This document shows, one piece after another, positions 16,262-25,669 of a stretch of DNA of 38,231 bases. This DNA comes from a bacterium (GTDB lineage: Bacteria; Campylobacterota; Campylobacteria; Campylobacterales; Sulfurimonadaceae), in the NCBI GenBank assembly GCA_018825665.1, contig JAHJEG010000014.1:1-38231 (forward strand), read 5' to 3'. How positions within the stretch are numbered: position 1 is the stretch's first letter; the number at the start of each line of letters is the position of its first letter. A program made the position numbers and the translations under genes. The notes beneath the pieces were generated by a model. The model did no database searches. It was given only the letters and a program-made list of their open reading frames with translations, and had not been told where the DNA came from.

Positions 16262-17167
16262 ATGGTTCCTTCAGACATACAGGATTTTTCTCATGGTCGG
16301 ACAAAGGCCAGGGCATATTTTTGTTACCTGTTTTCTAAAAATATTCCAAATAGGCTGCCGTCTCTGACAGAAGAGATGATTATGCCACGTCTTTTAAAGA
16401 TTAAAGGCGACCTTGAAAACTGTGATGGAGTCTATCTTCTTGACAGTAAGGGTGTACAGCTTACGCCCACTTTCGCATCTCATAAACAAATCGATGAGGA
16501 TGCCGGAAGAATCCGTGCAGACCGTGCATACTACTATCGTGCCGTACGAGAGGGACGATGTACCATTACCGACCCGTATCCCTCTTTGATGACGGGAGAG
16601 CTTTGTGTCACTGCTTCTCAGCCTATATACTGCGAAAACGGAAACCTGAAGTATGTTGCCTGTCTGGATATGCCTTTTGATGAGGTCTTAAAGATAACGC
16701 ACTTAAATACTTTTGATACGTTCTTCAATAATTTCTTTAAATACTCCTACGCACTATTCGCTTTTGCTTTAACGGCTGTTGCTTTATTGTTGTTTTTAAA
16801 AGGGATGCAGAGCTTTTTTATATACGAGATTACAGTTACACATTTTGAGGCCAAAAACGTTTTTGAAGCTACAATTCTTATAACGCTCTCTCTGGCAATA
16901 TTCGATCTCGCAAAAACTCTCATAGAAGAGGAGATAATGGGGCGAGACAAAGAGCACAATATCTCCGGCCCACATAAAACGATGGTGCGTTTTTTGGGAT
17001 CCATTATTATTGCATTGTCGATTGAAGCCTTGATGCTGGTCTTTAAATTTGCCATAACAGACCCTGAACAGCTTGTGTATGCGATGTATATCGTTGCGGG
17101 TGTTGCAGTCCTCCTTGTAGGGCTCGCAATATATATAAAATTTACAAAACTGAAGATTGAAGATTAA
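16262..17167 (+). CDS. Membrane protein with cytoplasmic PDC-like sensor domain
   Basis: A 301-residue protein. Residues 1-150 have no membrane helix and look like a PDC/CACHE half: a long helix, YLLDSKGVQLTPTF, then RADRAYYYRAVREGR, TITDPYPSLMTGELCVTASQPIY and LKYVACLDM, in the family order. Four membrane helices follow (about 158-180, 195-218, 237-260, 268-290). Family members normally sit outside the membrane behind an N-terminal helix, which is missing here, so the sensor would face the cytoplasm. Relatives in Campylobacterota are, as far as I recall, called general glycosylation pathway proteins without firm proof. It lies 2 bp before hisH. Confidence 0.7.
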   Translation: MVPSDIQDFSHGRTKARAYFCYLFSKNIPNRLPSLTEEMIMPRLLKIKGDLENCDGVYLLDSKGVQLTPTFASHKQIDEDAGRIRADRAYYYRAVREGRCTITDPYPSLMTGELCVTASQPIYCENGNLKYVACLDMPFDEVLKITHLNTFDTFFNNFFKYSYALFAFALTAVALLLFLKGMQSFFIYEITVTHFEAKNVFEATILITLSLAIFDLAKTLIEEEIMGRDKEHNISGPHKTMVRFLGSIIIALSIEALMLVFKFAITDPEQLVYAMYIVAGVAVLLVGLAIYIKFTKLKIED

Positions 17168-17169
17168 AT

Positions 17170-17781
17170 ATGATAGCAATAGTTGATTACAACATGGGAA
17201 ATTTGGCAAGTGTGCAAAACGCATTTGCCAAACTGGGAAAAAACACTGTAGTCGAGAGTGATCCGACAAAATTTAAAAATTATGATAAGTTGGTATTGCC
17301 CGGCGTGGGTGCATTCGGTGATGCGATGGAGCATTTAAAAGAACGAGACATGATAGAAGCGATCAAAGAGTTTGCCGCCAGCGGGAAACCTATACTCGGC
17401 ATCTGCCTTGGGATGCAGCTTTTATTTCAAAGCAGTGAAGAGTTCGGTTCAAACGAAGGTCTTGGACTTATCAAGGGAAGGGTCGTAGCCTTTGATACTG
17501 CAAAATTCAGTGAGCCCCTAAAAGTTCCGCACATGGGATGGAATCGGATGTTTACGAAAGAGCATCCTCTTTTTGCAGGCTTGGATGAGGAACACTATTT
17601 GTATTTTGTACACTCTTTTCATGCTGTTTGCGACAATCAGCAGGATATCATAGGCACTACAAACTACGGTTATGACTTCACCTCGGCCGTGGCATGTGCA
17701 AATGTAATGGGAATTCAGCCACACCCTGAAAAAAGCCATAAAAACGGGCTGAAAATTTTAGAAAATTTTATTAACTTATAA
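17170..17781 (+). CDS. hisH: Imidazole glycerol phosphate synthase, glutaminase subunit
   Basis: A 203-residue class I glutamine amidotransferase that feeds ammonia to HisF in histidine synthesis. Seen: [29 protein letters not shown], the nucleophile elbow [13 protein letters not shown] with catalytic Cys, [15 protein letters not shown], and the His/Glu of the triad in [10 protein letters not shown]. Standard length. It is followed 11 bp later by hisA; hisF is not in the window. Confidence 0.97.
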   Translation: MIAIVDYNMGNLASVQNAFAKLGKNTVVESDPTKFKNYDKLVLPGVGAFGDAMEHLKERDMIEAIKEFAASGKPILGICLGMQLLFQSSEEFGSNEGLGLIKGRVVAFDTAKFSEPLKVPHMGWNRMFTKEHPLFAGLDEEHYLYFVHSFHAVCDNQQDIIGTTNYGYDFTSAVACANVMGIQPHPEKSHKNGLKILENFINL

Positions 17782-17792
17782 AGGAAAACAGT

Positions 17793-18503
17793 TTGACACT
17801 TTACCCAGCGATTGATTTAAAAGACGGAAAAGCGGTAAGACTTACAAAAGGTCTTATGGACAGTGCAAAGATTTATTCGGACGAGCCGTGGAGCTTGGTC
17901 AAAAAATTTGAAGAGATGGGTGCTGAGTGGGTCCATCTGGTTGATCTAAACGGCGCTTTTGCCGGTGAGCCAAAAAATCTGGAGCAGATAATAAAGATAA
18001 GAGAAAACTGCAAGGTGAAGCTTGAGCTTGGCGGAGGAATCAGAGATGAGGCTACGATTCAAAAGATGCTTGAGATAGGAATCGACAGAATCATTTTAGG
18101 CTCTATCGCAGTGAAAGACCCTCAGTTTGTTAGAGATATGGCTGCAAAATATCCTATTGCGGTAGGAATAGACGCTATAGACGGCTTTGTAGCGGTTGAA
18201 GGCTGGGGTGAAGTGAGCACGATGAAAGCGACTGACCTTGCCCGTGAATTTGCAAATGCCGGAGTTGAGGCAATTATTTGTACAGATGTGGGCAAAGACG
18301 GAACATTAAGCGGGGTGAATATTGAATTTACTCTGGATATTGCACGTGCATCGGGCATAAGCACAATTGCAAGCGGCGGCGTAAAAGATGAGAGTGATAT
18401 TCTGGCACTCATAGACACGAAAGAGGTAGACGGAGTCATCATAGGAAAGGCTTACTATGAGGGAACATTGGACTTGCCAAAGATGTTCACGCTCGTAAGT
18501 TAA
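17793..18503 (+). CDS. hisA: Phosphoribosyl-formimino-AICAR ribotide isomerase
   Basis: A 236-residue TIM barrel catalysing the Amadori rearrangement before HisF. It uses a TTG start at 17793 with AAGGA 7 nt upstream ([17 protein letters not shown]). The catalytic Asp is in AIDLKDG and the second Asp in [13 protein letters not shown], with phosphate-binding [22 protein letters not shown] and [11 protein letters not shown]. Forms an operon with hisH. Confidence 0.97.
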   Translation: MTLYPAIDLKDGKAVRLTKGLMDSAKIYSDEPWSLVKKFEEMGAEWVHLVDLNGAFAGEPKNLEQIIKIRENCKVKLELGGGIRDEATIQKMLEIGIDRIILGSIAVKDPQFVRDMAAKYPIAVGIDAIDGFVAVEGWGEVSTMKATDLAREFANAGVEAIICTDVGKDGTLSGVNIEFTLDIARASGISTIASGGVKDESDILALIDTKEVDGVIIGKAYYEGTLDLPKMFTLVS

Positions 18504-18576
18504 TAGAAAAAAAAACAAAATTTTGCTACTATTAGCCATAAATTTTGCAAAATATATTTTATGAAAAGGATTTCAC

Positions 18577-18951
18577 TTGAAATTACTTATTGTTGATGAT
18601 AGCTCTACAATGCGTCGTATTATTAAAAATACTCTTGCTCGTTTAGGGTACAAAGATATTCTAGAAGGTGCTGATGGGCTTGAAGGCTGGAATGAATTGA
18701 ATGCCAATCCGGATGTCGAGATGCTGATAACAGACTGGAATATGCCTGAAATGAATGGCCTGGAGCTAGTTAAGAAAGTTCGTGCGGATGACAGATTTAA
18801 AGATATGCCTATAATTATGGTTACAACAGAAGGGGGCAAAGCAGAGGTTATCACCGCACTTAAAGCGGGTGTTAACAACTATATCGTAAAACCGTTTACC
18901 CCTCAGGTGTTAAAAGAAAAGCTCGGTGCCGTAATGGGTATTTCGCAATAA
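18577..18951 (+). CDS. cheY: Chemotaxis response regulator CheY
   Basis: A 124-residue single receiver domain starting at TTG 18577, with AAAAGG 9 nt upstream. It shows DDSSTMRR (acidic pocket), LITDWNMPEMNG with the phospho-acceptor Asp at about 53, MVTTEG (switch Thr) and IVKPFTP (Lys and cis-Pro). There is no output domain, so it acts by binding the flagellar switch. The stop overlaps the prmA start (TAATG). The order cheY-prmA-ftsH-psd-like-pssA is the same as I recall from Campylobacter jejuni. Confidence 0.96.
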   Translation: MKLLIVDDSSTMRRIIKNTLARLGYKDILEGADGLEGWNELNANPDVEMLITDWNMPEMNGLELVKKVRADDRFKDMPIIMVTTEGGKAEVITALKAGVNNYIVKPFTPQVLKEKLGAVMGISQ

Positions 18952-19778
18952 TGCAGGAGTATTATTTTGAACTAGTTGTTAAAGTCTCGTCCAATCAGGA
19001 ACTCTTTTGTGATTTTTTAAATGACACTTTGCCTATAGGCTTTGAAGAGATTGACGGTGGTTTTATCATTCGAAGCGAAGAGGAACTTGATACGATAGTC
19101 TGGGGAATCGAGCAGTTTCAAGAGGCATTGCAAAAGGCTTTGGGCGAAAGTATAGAACTTGAATGCAAGCAACAAAAACTTCAAAATAATGACTGGGTTG
19201 AAGCGTATAAAAAGAGCATAGAACCTCTGCAAATAGACAAGTTTTACATTCATCCGACCTGGGATGAAGCAAATACGGAATTAATAAATATCGCAATTGA
19301 CCCCGCTTTGGCATTTGGAACGGGACACCATCCTACAACAGCATCATCCTTAAAAGCAATCGGTAAATATGTTAAAGAGGGTGACGATGTTCTTGACGTT
19401 GGATGCGGAAGCGGAATTCTCGGTATTGGAGCGATGAAGCTTGGTGCTAGCGTCGATGCTTGTGACACTGATCCAATCTCCGTAGAAAACAGTATCTCCA
19501 ATGCACAGATTAACGAATTGAAGTTTGCCTCTATATGGGAAGGTTCATGTTCATTAGCAAATAAAAGATACGATGTCGTTGTCGCAAATATTGTTGCCGA
19601 TGTCTTGACCTTTATAGCGAATGATCTCAAAAATGCCTTGAAAGACAAGGGGATATTGATCATGTCGGGTATTTTAGACAAATACGAGACAAAAGTTTTA
19701 AATTATTATAAAGATTGTGAAGTATTGGAAAGAATAGCCCAGGATGAATGGGTGACACTCATTTTAAAGAAAAAATAG
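18951..19778 (+). CDS. prmA: Ribosomal protein L11 methyltransferase
   Basis: A 275-residue protein. The N-terminal part (about 1-90) is a diverged substrate-recognition domain. The SAM-dependent methyltransferase core follows: IDPALAFGTGHHPTT, DVLDVGCGSGILGIGAMKLG (SAM loop), ACDTDPISVENS and DVVVANIVADVL. It trimethylates lysines of L11. Coupled to cheY by the TAATG overlap and 12 bp before ftsH. Confidence 0.95.
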   Translation: MQEYYFELVVKVSSNQELFCDFLNDTLPIGFEEIDGGFIIRSEEELDTIVWGIEQFQEALQKALGESIELECKQQKLQNNDWVEAYKKSIEPLQIDKFYIHPTWDEANTELINIAIDPALAFGTGHHPTTASSLKAIGKYVKEGDDVLDVGCGSGILGIGAMKLGASVDACDTDPISVENSISNAQINELKFASIWEGSCSLANKRYDVVVANIVADVLTFIANDLKNALKDKGILIMSGILDKYETKVLNYYKDCEVLERIAQDEWVTLILKKK

Positions 19779-19790
19779 GAAAAATAAACA

Positions 19791-21797
19791 ATGTCAAAAC
19801 AAGAATCAGATAACAATGATAATAACAATAACTTTTTTAATAAAAATCCATTAATAACGTTTGCAATATTTTCTGTTGTAATCATATTGTTATTCAAAGC
19901 CTTTGTCGGTGATAACCAAAATATGGACGGTTCGCTAGCCGGAGCCAACACGAGAACCAAGGCCGTAAGTTATTCTGAATTAAAAAGCCTTGTAGCCTCA
20001 AAGGGTGTTAAAAAGGTAGAGATCGGACAGAGCTATATCAAAGCATACTCCAGTGACGGTTCAAAAGTATATACTACGAGAATCGTAAAAGGTGACAACA
20101 ACCTTGTTGAAGAACTGGATAAGCAGGGGATAGAATACATAGGTTTTAGTGAAACAAACTGGTTTACAGAGATGTTTGGATGGCTGCTTCCGTTTTTACT
20201 CATTATCGGTATTTGGATGTTCTTTGCAGGAAGAATGCAAAAGAGTATGGGCGGCGGTCTTTTGGGCATGGGCAATTCCAAAAAGATGGTAAATTCTGAA
20301 AAACCTAAAACAAAGTTTGATGATGTTGCAGGTGTGGAAGAAGCAAAAGAGGAAGTCCAGGAGATTGTTGACTTTTTAAAGTATCCAGCACGCTACGTGG
20401 AGATCGGAGCTAAAATACCAAAAGGTGTCCTTTTGGTAGGTAGTCCAGGTACAGGTAAGACTCTTCTTGCAAAAGCGGTTGCAGGAGAAGCGGATGTTCC
20501 GTTTTTCTCGGTAAGCGGTTCAAGTTTTATAGAGATGTTTGTCGGCGTGGGTGCAGCTCGTGTTCGTGACTTGTTTGAACAGGCGAAAAAAGATGCTCCA
20601 AGTATCATATTTATCGATGAGATAGATGCTATAGGTAAAAGTCGTGCAGCTGGTGCCATGATGGGCGGTAATGATGAGAGGGAACAAACTTTAAATCAAC
20701 TCTTGGCTGAAATGGACGGTTTTGGTACAGATACCCCTGTAATTATTTTGGCTGCTACAAACAGACCGGAAATACTTGATCAGGCACTTATGCGTCCGGG
20801 ACGTTTTGACAGACAGGTGCTGGTAGACAAGCCTGATTTTGAGGGGCGTGTTAAGATTTTAAAAGTGCATGTCAGAAATGTCAAAATGGATAATGATGTA
20901 GAACTTGAAGAAGTTGCAAGACTGACAGCAGGATTGGCAGGTGCAGACTTGGCGAATGTTGTGAATGAAGCTGCCTTGCTAGCGGGTAGAAAAAGTCAAA
21001 AAACTGTGAAGCAAAAAGATTTATTTGAAGCAGTTGAGCGTGCTATTGCCGGACTTTCCAAGAAATCACGCCGTATCAATCCTAAAGAAAAAAGAATTGT
21101 GGCATACCATGAAAGCGGACATGCCCTCTTGTCTGAGACAACTAAAGGTGCTAAAAAAGTATCCAAAGTTTCTATTGTTCCACGCGGACTTGCAGCGCTG
21201 GGATATACACTTAACAAGCCTGAAGAAGATAAGTTTATGATGCAAAAACATGAATTGTGGGCAGAAGTGGATGTTTTACTCGGCGGTCGTGCTGCAGAGC
21301 AAGTATTTATCGGTGAGATCTCAACAGGTGCAGGCAATGACCTTGAACGTGCTACCGATATTATAAAATCAATGGTTCAGGTATACGGTATGAGTGATGT
21401 GGCCGGTCTTATGGTCTTGGAAAAACAAAGACATTCTTTTCTGGGCGGACAGCAACAGACAAGCCGTGAATATAGTGATAAGATGGCTGAAAACATGGAC
21501 GAATTTATCAAATCATCTTTGCATGAGCACTACGAAGCTGTTGTAGCACGACTTGAAGAATACAGGGATGCAATAGAAGCAATGGTTGCCCTGCTTTATA
21601 AAAAAGAAAATATTACGGGCGAAGAAGTGAGAGAAATCATTGTTAATTTTGAAAAAGAAAATAATATAGAATCAAAAGTTTCAAATGTAACCAATGAAAT
21701 AGAAGAAGAACTCAAGACTGATGCCCAAATGGCGGATAAGACTACGAAACCAAAAGACAATGTAGACACGGACAGTGGGCAAAGTGATGAGAAGTAA
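19791..21797 (+). CDS. ftsH: ATP-dependent zinc metalloprotease FtsH
   Basis: A 668-residue membrane protease that degrades unassembled membrane proteins and regulators. It has two membrane helices (about 24-43 and 125-147) around a periplasmic domain. The AAA+ module shows Walker A GSPGTGKT, Walker [12 protein letters not shown] and the second region [21 protein letters not shown]. The protease domain has the zinc motif HESGH and the later acidic residue in [15 protein letters not shown] charged C-terminal tail rich in Asn, Glu, Thr and Asp follows. It lies between prmA and the Psd-like gene, which begins within its last codons. Confidence 0.98.
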   Translation: MSKQESDNNDNNNNFFNKNPLITFAIFSVVIILLFKAFVGDNQNMDGSLAGANTRTKAVSYSELKSLVASKGVKKVEIGQSYIKAYSSDGSKVYTTRIVKGDNNLVEELDKQGIEYIGFSETNWFTEMFGWLLPFLLIIGIWMFFAGRMQKSMGGGLLGMGNSKKMVNSEKPKTKFDDVAGVEEAKEEVQEIVDFLKYPARYVEIGAKIPKGVLLVGSPGTGKTLLAKAVAGEADVPFFSVSGSSFIEMFVGVGAARVRDLFEQAKKDAPSIIFIDEIDAIGKSRAAGAMMGGNDEREQTLNQLLAEMDGFGTDTPVIILAATNRPEILDQALMRPGRFDRQVLVDKPDFEGRVKILKVHVRNVKMDNDVELEEVARLTAGLAGADLANVVNEAALLAGRKSQKTVKQKDLFEAVERAIAGLSKKSRRINPKEKRIVAYHESGHALLSETTKGAKKVSKVSIVPRGLAALGYTLNKPEEDKFMMQKHELWAEVDVLLGGRAAEQVFIGEISTGAGNDLERATDIIKSMVQVYGMSDVAGLMVLEKQRHSFLGGQQQTSREYSDKMAENMDEFIKSSLHEHYEAVVARLEEYRDAIEAMVALLYKKENITGEEVREIIVNFEKENNIESKVSNVTNEIEEELKTDAQMADKTTKPKDNVDTDSGQSDEK

Positions 21798-22422
21798 CCT
21801 TTTTCCTATAGCAAAAGAGGGATGGAATCTCATAGGATTTTCTTTTTTTGCCTTTATTGTTTTTTCAATCATTGATCTTGATATTTTGCAGTTTCTGTCT
21901 TTGCTGGCAATTGTATTTTTAGTTTTTGTATACAGAAATCCGGAAAGAATGGTCTCTATATTTGAGAAGAACAGTGTTGTCAGTCCGGTTGATGGCGTTG
22001 TCTCCTCCATAGAAGAGCTAGAAAACTCCAAGTATGCATACAGGCTTGTTATAGACAGCAGTTATCTTGATGTGCCTGTATTGCGAGTCCCACTAACATC
22101 ATCTGTAAAATCCGTAGATAAAAAACATGGGACAAGGCTCTCGGCAGCTAGCGCTCTTTCAAACAAATTAAATGAAAACGTTGAGCTGGTCTTTGAAGAT
22201 GAATCTTCCAACAAGATAAAGCTTGTTCATATGTCAAAACAAAGTTTTGACGGCATTAGTATCAATGCGATACAGTCACAAAAATTTTTACAGGGCAACA
22301 GATACGGGGTGATGATTAACGGCATGACTTATATCTACCTTCCCCAAAATTTCAGGCTTAATGTTAATGTGGGAAATGAAATAATAGGCTCTGAAACTCT
22401 TATAGGTTACTTTTCAAAATAG
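21787..22422 (+). CDS. Phosphatidylserine decarboxylase-related membrane protein, probably not self-processing
   Basis: The chosen start is ATG 21787, inside the ftsH end; a GTG at 21775 is possible. The protein has 211 residues and two N-terminal membrane helices (about 14-30 and 34-52). YRNPER, then [28 protein letters not shown] and GSETLIGYF follow the short Psd family plan. Active forms have a Gly-Ser at the site read here as NGM or NG, where the serine becomes the pyruvoyl group. No Ser is at that place, so decarboxylase activity is doubtful. It sits immediately before pssA, the gene for the enzyme making its would-be substrate. Confidence 0.75.
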   Translation: MRSNLFPIAKEGWNLIGFSFFAFIVFSIIDLDILQFLSLLAIVFLVFVYRNPERMVSIFEKNSVVSPVDGVVSSIEELENSKYAYRLVIDSSYLDVPVLRVPLTSSVKSVDKKHGTRLSAASALSNKLNENVELVFEDESSNKIKLVHMSKQSFDGISINAIQSQKFLQGNRYGVMINGMTYIYLPQNFRLNVNVGNEIIGSETLIGYFSK

Positions 22423-23145
22423 ATGAGAACAAAACCGGCCAATCTCGTTTATATATTGCCAAATATATTTACCTCTGCTTCGATATTTTCGGGTGTGTTA
22501 AGCATTATAAGTGCGGTAAACGGCGAGTTTTCAAAGGCTGCCTGGCTTATTTTGCTTGCTCTTATCTTTGATGGTTTGGATGGCCGGGTTGCACGGCTAA
22601 CAAACACATGTTCAAGATTTGGCGTAGAGTTTGATTCTTTGGCAGATATTGTATCCTTTGGGGTGGCTCCATCGATTTTGATGTACCTTTTTATCGGCAA
22701 TGATTTTGGCAGACTCGGTATCGCGGCTTCCGCCTTGTTTGTTATATTCGGAGCTATAAGACTCGCAAGATTTAATGTGATGACAAGCAAGGCAGAACCT
22801 TCTGTATTTATTGGAGTCCCGATACCTACGGCCGCAGTTTTCATCTCTCTCTTGGTTCTTCTTTTTCAAAAATACGGATTTAAGGCTGATTACGGGGCGG
22901 TTATAATCGCATTGTCAATCATCGTATCCCTGTTGATGGTTAGTAATATCCGCTATCCAAGCTTTAAAAAGCTTGATTATTCACCCAAACATGTCATGAA
23001 ACTCTTTATAGTCATTTTATTTATGTCACTGCTTATATTTATGTTTCCAATAGAAGGCTTTTCGCTTTTATTTATTGTGTATATTTTGTACGGACCCATA
23101 AGAGCCTTATTCCTGCTTCCAAAATATTTAAGCAAAAAGCAGTAA
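22423..23145 (+). CDS. pssA: CDP-diacylglycerol-serine O-phosphatidyltransferase
   Basis: A 240-residue integral membrane enzyme making phosphatidylserine from CDP-diacylglycerol and serine. The CDP-alcohol transferase signature is complete: DGLDGRVARLTNTCSRFGVEFDSLAD, here split as D-G-x2-A-R, then G-x3-D-x3-D with all metal-binding Asp present. About six to eight membrane helices, beginning LVYILPNIFTSASIFSG. It starts at the base after the stop of the Psd-like gene. Ends 3 bp from the converging TPR gene. Confidence 0.95.
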   Translation: MRTKPANLVYILPNIFTSASIFSGVLSIISAVNGEFSKAAWLILLALIFDGLDGRVARLTNTCSRFGVEFDSLADIVSFGVAPSILMYLFIGNDFGRLGIAASALFVIFGAIRLARFNVMTSKAEPSVFIGVPIPTAAVFISLLVLLFQKYGFKADYGAVIIALSIIVSLLMVSNIRYPSFKKLDYSPKHVMKLFIVILFMSLLIFMFPIEGFSLLFIVYILYGPIRALFLLPKYLSKKQ

Positions 23146-23156
23146 TCCTACTGTTT
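23138..23156. terminator. Possible bidirectional hairpin between pssA and the TPR gene
   Basis: A short hairpin (CAGTA-ATCC-TACTG, extended by A-T and G-T pairs) spans both stop codons and is followed on the plus strand by a T-rich stretch. The stem is short, so this is only a candidate. Confidence 0.3.
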
Positions 23157-25484
23157 CTTCTGTTTTTCAAATAAAAGTTTATCCAGATCTATATCAAAGT
23201 TAAAGAATTCAGAGTTAAAACCATTATCCCCTATCTTTGATAACTGTATTACCGCACCTTTGTTGTTCTTGACTTCCATATACAGCAATCCAAGTGCATA
23301 TCTGCTCTCAAGAAAATTACCGTCTTTCATCTTTGAGAGTTCAAGCAGCGCTATAGCATTTTCGTGATGCATTGCAGCCGTGGAAGCTACTGCACCTAAA
23401 AATAGCGTATGTGCATCTCTAATCTTTAGATCATCAATAAGTTGATTATACAAGGTATAGGATTCTTCAAAAGCACCATCATATAAAGAAGCTAAGGCCA
23501 AGGCACTTGTCAGCTCATATATGCTGTCTTTTGTAGTTTCGAGAACATCTTTTAGCTTTTGTCTTAGGAAATAGAGGGTACCGGTAATCAGGTTTTGCTG
23601 TATATATAAATATCTCGTAATATAAGGACCAAAATAAAGATCATTGAAGTGAAAGTCCTGTGCCTTTAGATACTGTAATACTTCTGCAGAATAATCCAGA
23701 GGCTTTAAATCTTTGAAGGTAGCATCTATGTACATCAGATGCGGTAATATATCTTTTGGAAGTAAGATGGTGAGTTTTTGGGCTGATTTAGCTGCAATAT
23801 CAGATTTATTAAGCTGCAGAGCAATAATGATATCCATAGCCAAATACAAAGGCCTCTGCTGAAAATCTTTTTCAAGCCAATCGCTTGTGGCCATAATATT
23901 GTTTTCACTGAGGTGCAGGAGCGTATTATAAAGATAAATATCCTCGCTGTCTTGTTCGTTGGCAAGGGAGTCTTTTAAAATTGACTTGAGTTTTGCATTC
24001 TCTTTGTTGACGAGCTGGCTTGTCATGATCGCAAAAACGCCCGAGAGATAGTTTTTGGCATCTAAATGATAGGAGCGAAGAAAATGTTCATGAGCATTTG
24101 TCATATCGCCTAGTTGCGCATAGGTAAGCGCTAGATTGTAATGAAGGATAGAATGCTTGGGCTGAATTGCAACCAGCTCCTGCAACTCCTTATTTGCTTC
24201 TCTGATTTTAAAGGACAGAGCTTTTTTGATGGCTTTTGCGATACCCTGGTTAACACTTGAGGAAGAGGCACTTTTTTTAAGATATTCTTCCGCAGAGTCA
24301 ATATTGTCTATAAATATATTGGCAGTTCCTTTTCGTATATAGCTGATGGTCTGATCGGCATTAAAGACCTTGTAGGGGGAGAAATAAAATATTTTTTGAT
24401 ATGTCAAAGTCTTGTTCTTGTTCGTTATATTCCTATATCTTTCCTGGGCTTTTAAGGGATCAAACAGAGAATCTTTTAACTTTACGCTGATTGGATAGTA
24501 TGTGTATACCTCTTGAGGAAACATATCTGTGACATCTCTTATATTTTTACTGGCATATTCTATTCTGCCTGCTTTTAGATTAATCAGCCCCAGTGCCAAC
24601 TGGGATTTTACGGGCTCAATATTTTTAAGAATTGAGTTTTCAAAATGTTTGTTTGCAAGAGTTAAATCGCCTATTCTCGCATACAATAGAGCGATATTAA
24701 AAGAATCCTGCTCATTAAACTCTTTTTCCATGGACTCTATCGCATCATAGTTATTTCCAAAGAGTGCGTTGATTTTTGTCTGCAAGCTTTTTTGTACACT
24801 TGGATAGTCATTTGATGTAGGATTGTTCAGAGCACTTAAAGCCTCAAGATAATTATGATTATAGTAATTTATAAGTGCGTAGTAATATGAATAAAGAGGC
24901 GAGTTAATTTCATTTGGAAGATAGGCATAGGCTAAATCTATGTAGTAGTCAAAACTTTCTTTATCGTTTAAGTGCAAAGAACATACCGCCGCATTGAGAG
25001 CACTAACGCATCTTTTTTCATCATTGACTATAGCTTTTTGGAAGGTCTTGAGTGCTAATTCATACTGTTCATTCTTGAGTTGGGCAACACCAAGGTTATA
25101 TTGCGAAATTGCTTCACTGTAGAGTGCTATCTTTTCATATAATAATAAGGCTTCGGGCTTTGAACCGCTGGAATAAAGATAGTTGGCTTTTGCTATCATG
25201 TTTTCAAGTTTACTGTGCTCTATCGGCTGGCTGGTGTTTTCTTCAAGTTTTTCTTCTATGAACTCCATAGATTCTATCTTATTTGAATCAGAAGATTTCA
25301 TAATAAGCAGAACGATTATTAAAACTATCAGGATAAATGCCAGAGCTGCACCCGCATAGATAATGATTTTTTTCTTTTTTAAATCACCATCTTCGCTCGG
25401 TGTGTCCTTATCCGTTGAAATGTTGTCAAACTCAGCCGCATGACTCTCTTCAATGATAATTATATCTTCTTGTGGCTCTGCCAT
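23148..25484 (-). CDS. Membrane-anchored TPR protein, PflB-like flagellar motor protein
   Basis: A 778-residue protein. Residues 1-35 are acidic and cytoplasmic, KKKK then one membrane helix at about 39-62, and the rest (about 85-770) is a long array of TPR-like helical pairs, for example YNLGVAQLKNEQYELALKTFQKAI and LHYNLALTYAQLGDMTNAHEHFLRSYHLDAK. The plan of short inside tail, one helix and large periplasmic TPR domain, together with the length, matches PflB, a scaffold of the wide flagellar motor disks in Campylobacter that holds stators. The match rests on layout, not on a proven alignment. Another TPR envelope protein remains possible. Confidence 0.55.
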   Translation of the reverse strand: MAEPQEDIIIIEESHAAEFDNISTDKDTPSEDGDLKKKKIIIYAGAALAFILIVLIIVLLIMKSSDSNKIESMEFIEEKLEENTSQPIEHSKLENMIAKANYLYSSGSKPEALLLYEKIALYSEAISQYNLGVAQLKNEQYELALKTFQKAIVNDEKRCVSALNAAVCSLHLNDKESFDYYIDLAYAYLPNEINSPLYSYYYALINYYNHNYLEALSALNNPTSNDYPSVQKSLQTKINALFGNNYDAIESMEKEFNEQDSFNIALLYARIGDLTLANKHFENSILKNIEPVKSQLALGLINLKAGRIEYASKNIRDVTDMFPQEVYTYYPISVKLKDSLFDPLKAQERYRNITNKNKTLTYQKIFYFSPYKVFNADQTISYIRKGTANIFIDNIDSAEEYLKKSASSSSVNQGIAKAIKKALSFKIREANKELQELVAIQPKHSILHYNLALTYAQLGDMTNAHEHFLRSYHLDAKNYLSGVFAIMTSQLVNKENAKLKSILKDSLANEQDSEDIYLYNTLLHLSENNIMATSDWLEKDFQQRPLYLAMDIIIALQLNKSDIAAKSAQKLTILLPKDILPHLMYIDATFKDLKPLDYSAEVLQYLKAQDFHFNDLYFGPYITRYLYIQQNLITGTLYFLRQKLKDVLETTKDSIYELTSALALASLYDGAFEESYTLYNQLIDDLKIRDAHTLFLGAVASTAAMHHENAIALLELSKMKDGNFLESRYALGLLYMEVKNNKGAVIQLSKIGDNGFNSEFFNFDIDLDKLLFEKQKKQ

Positions 25485-25585
25485 ACCCTGCCTTACATAC
25501 TATATTTTATCCATATAAATAAGCAATAAAGATACCATAAATCAGAGGAAAAAATATAAAAATCCCCTTTTTGCCCTATATCTTC

Positions 25586-25648
25586 TCCGGGTTGACATTC
25601 AAATACCCCGGACTTGTCATATTGTATATTATTCTGTAGTATACAATA
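25586..25648 (+). promoter_or_regulatory. putA promoter region with two palindromes
   Basis: Two inverted repeats lie upstream of putA. TCCGGG (25586-25591) pairs with CCCGGA (25607-25612) and brackets a TTGACA (25592-25597) suited to be a -35. TATTGTATA (25620-25628) pairs with TATACAATA (25640-25648), 11 nt apart, and overlaps a possible -10 (TATATT, 25625-25630). The second is a typical repressor operator shape. Confidence 0.5.
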
Positions 25649-25669
25649 AAGAATCAAAGGTATAAACGT

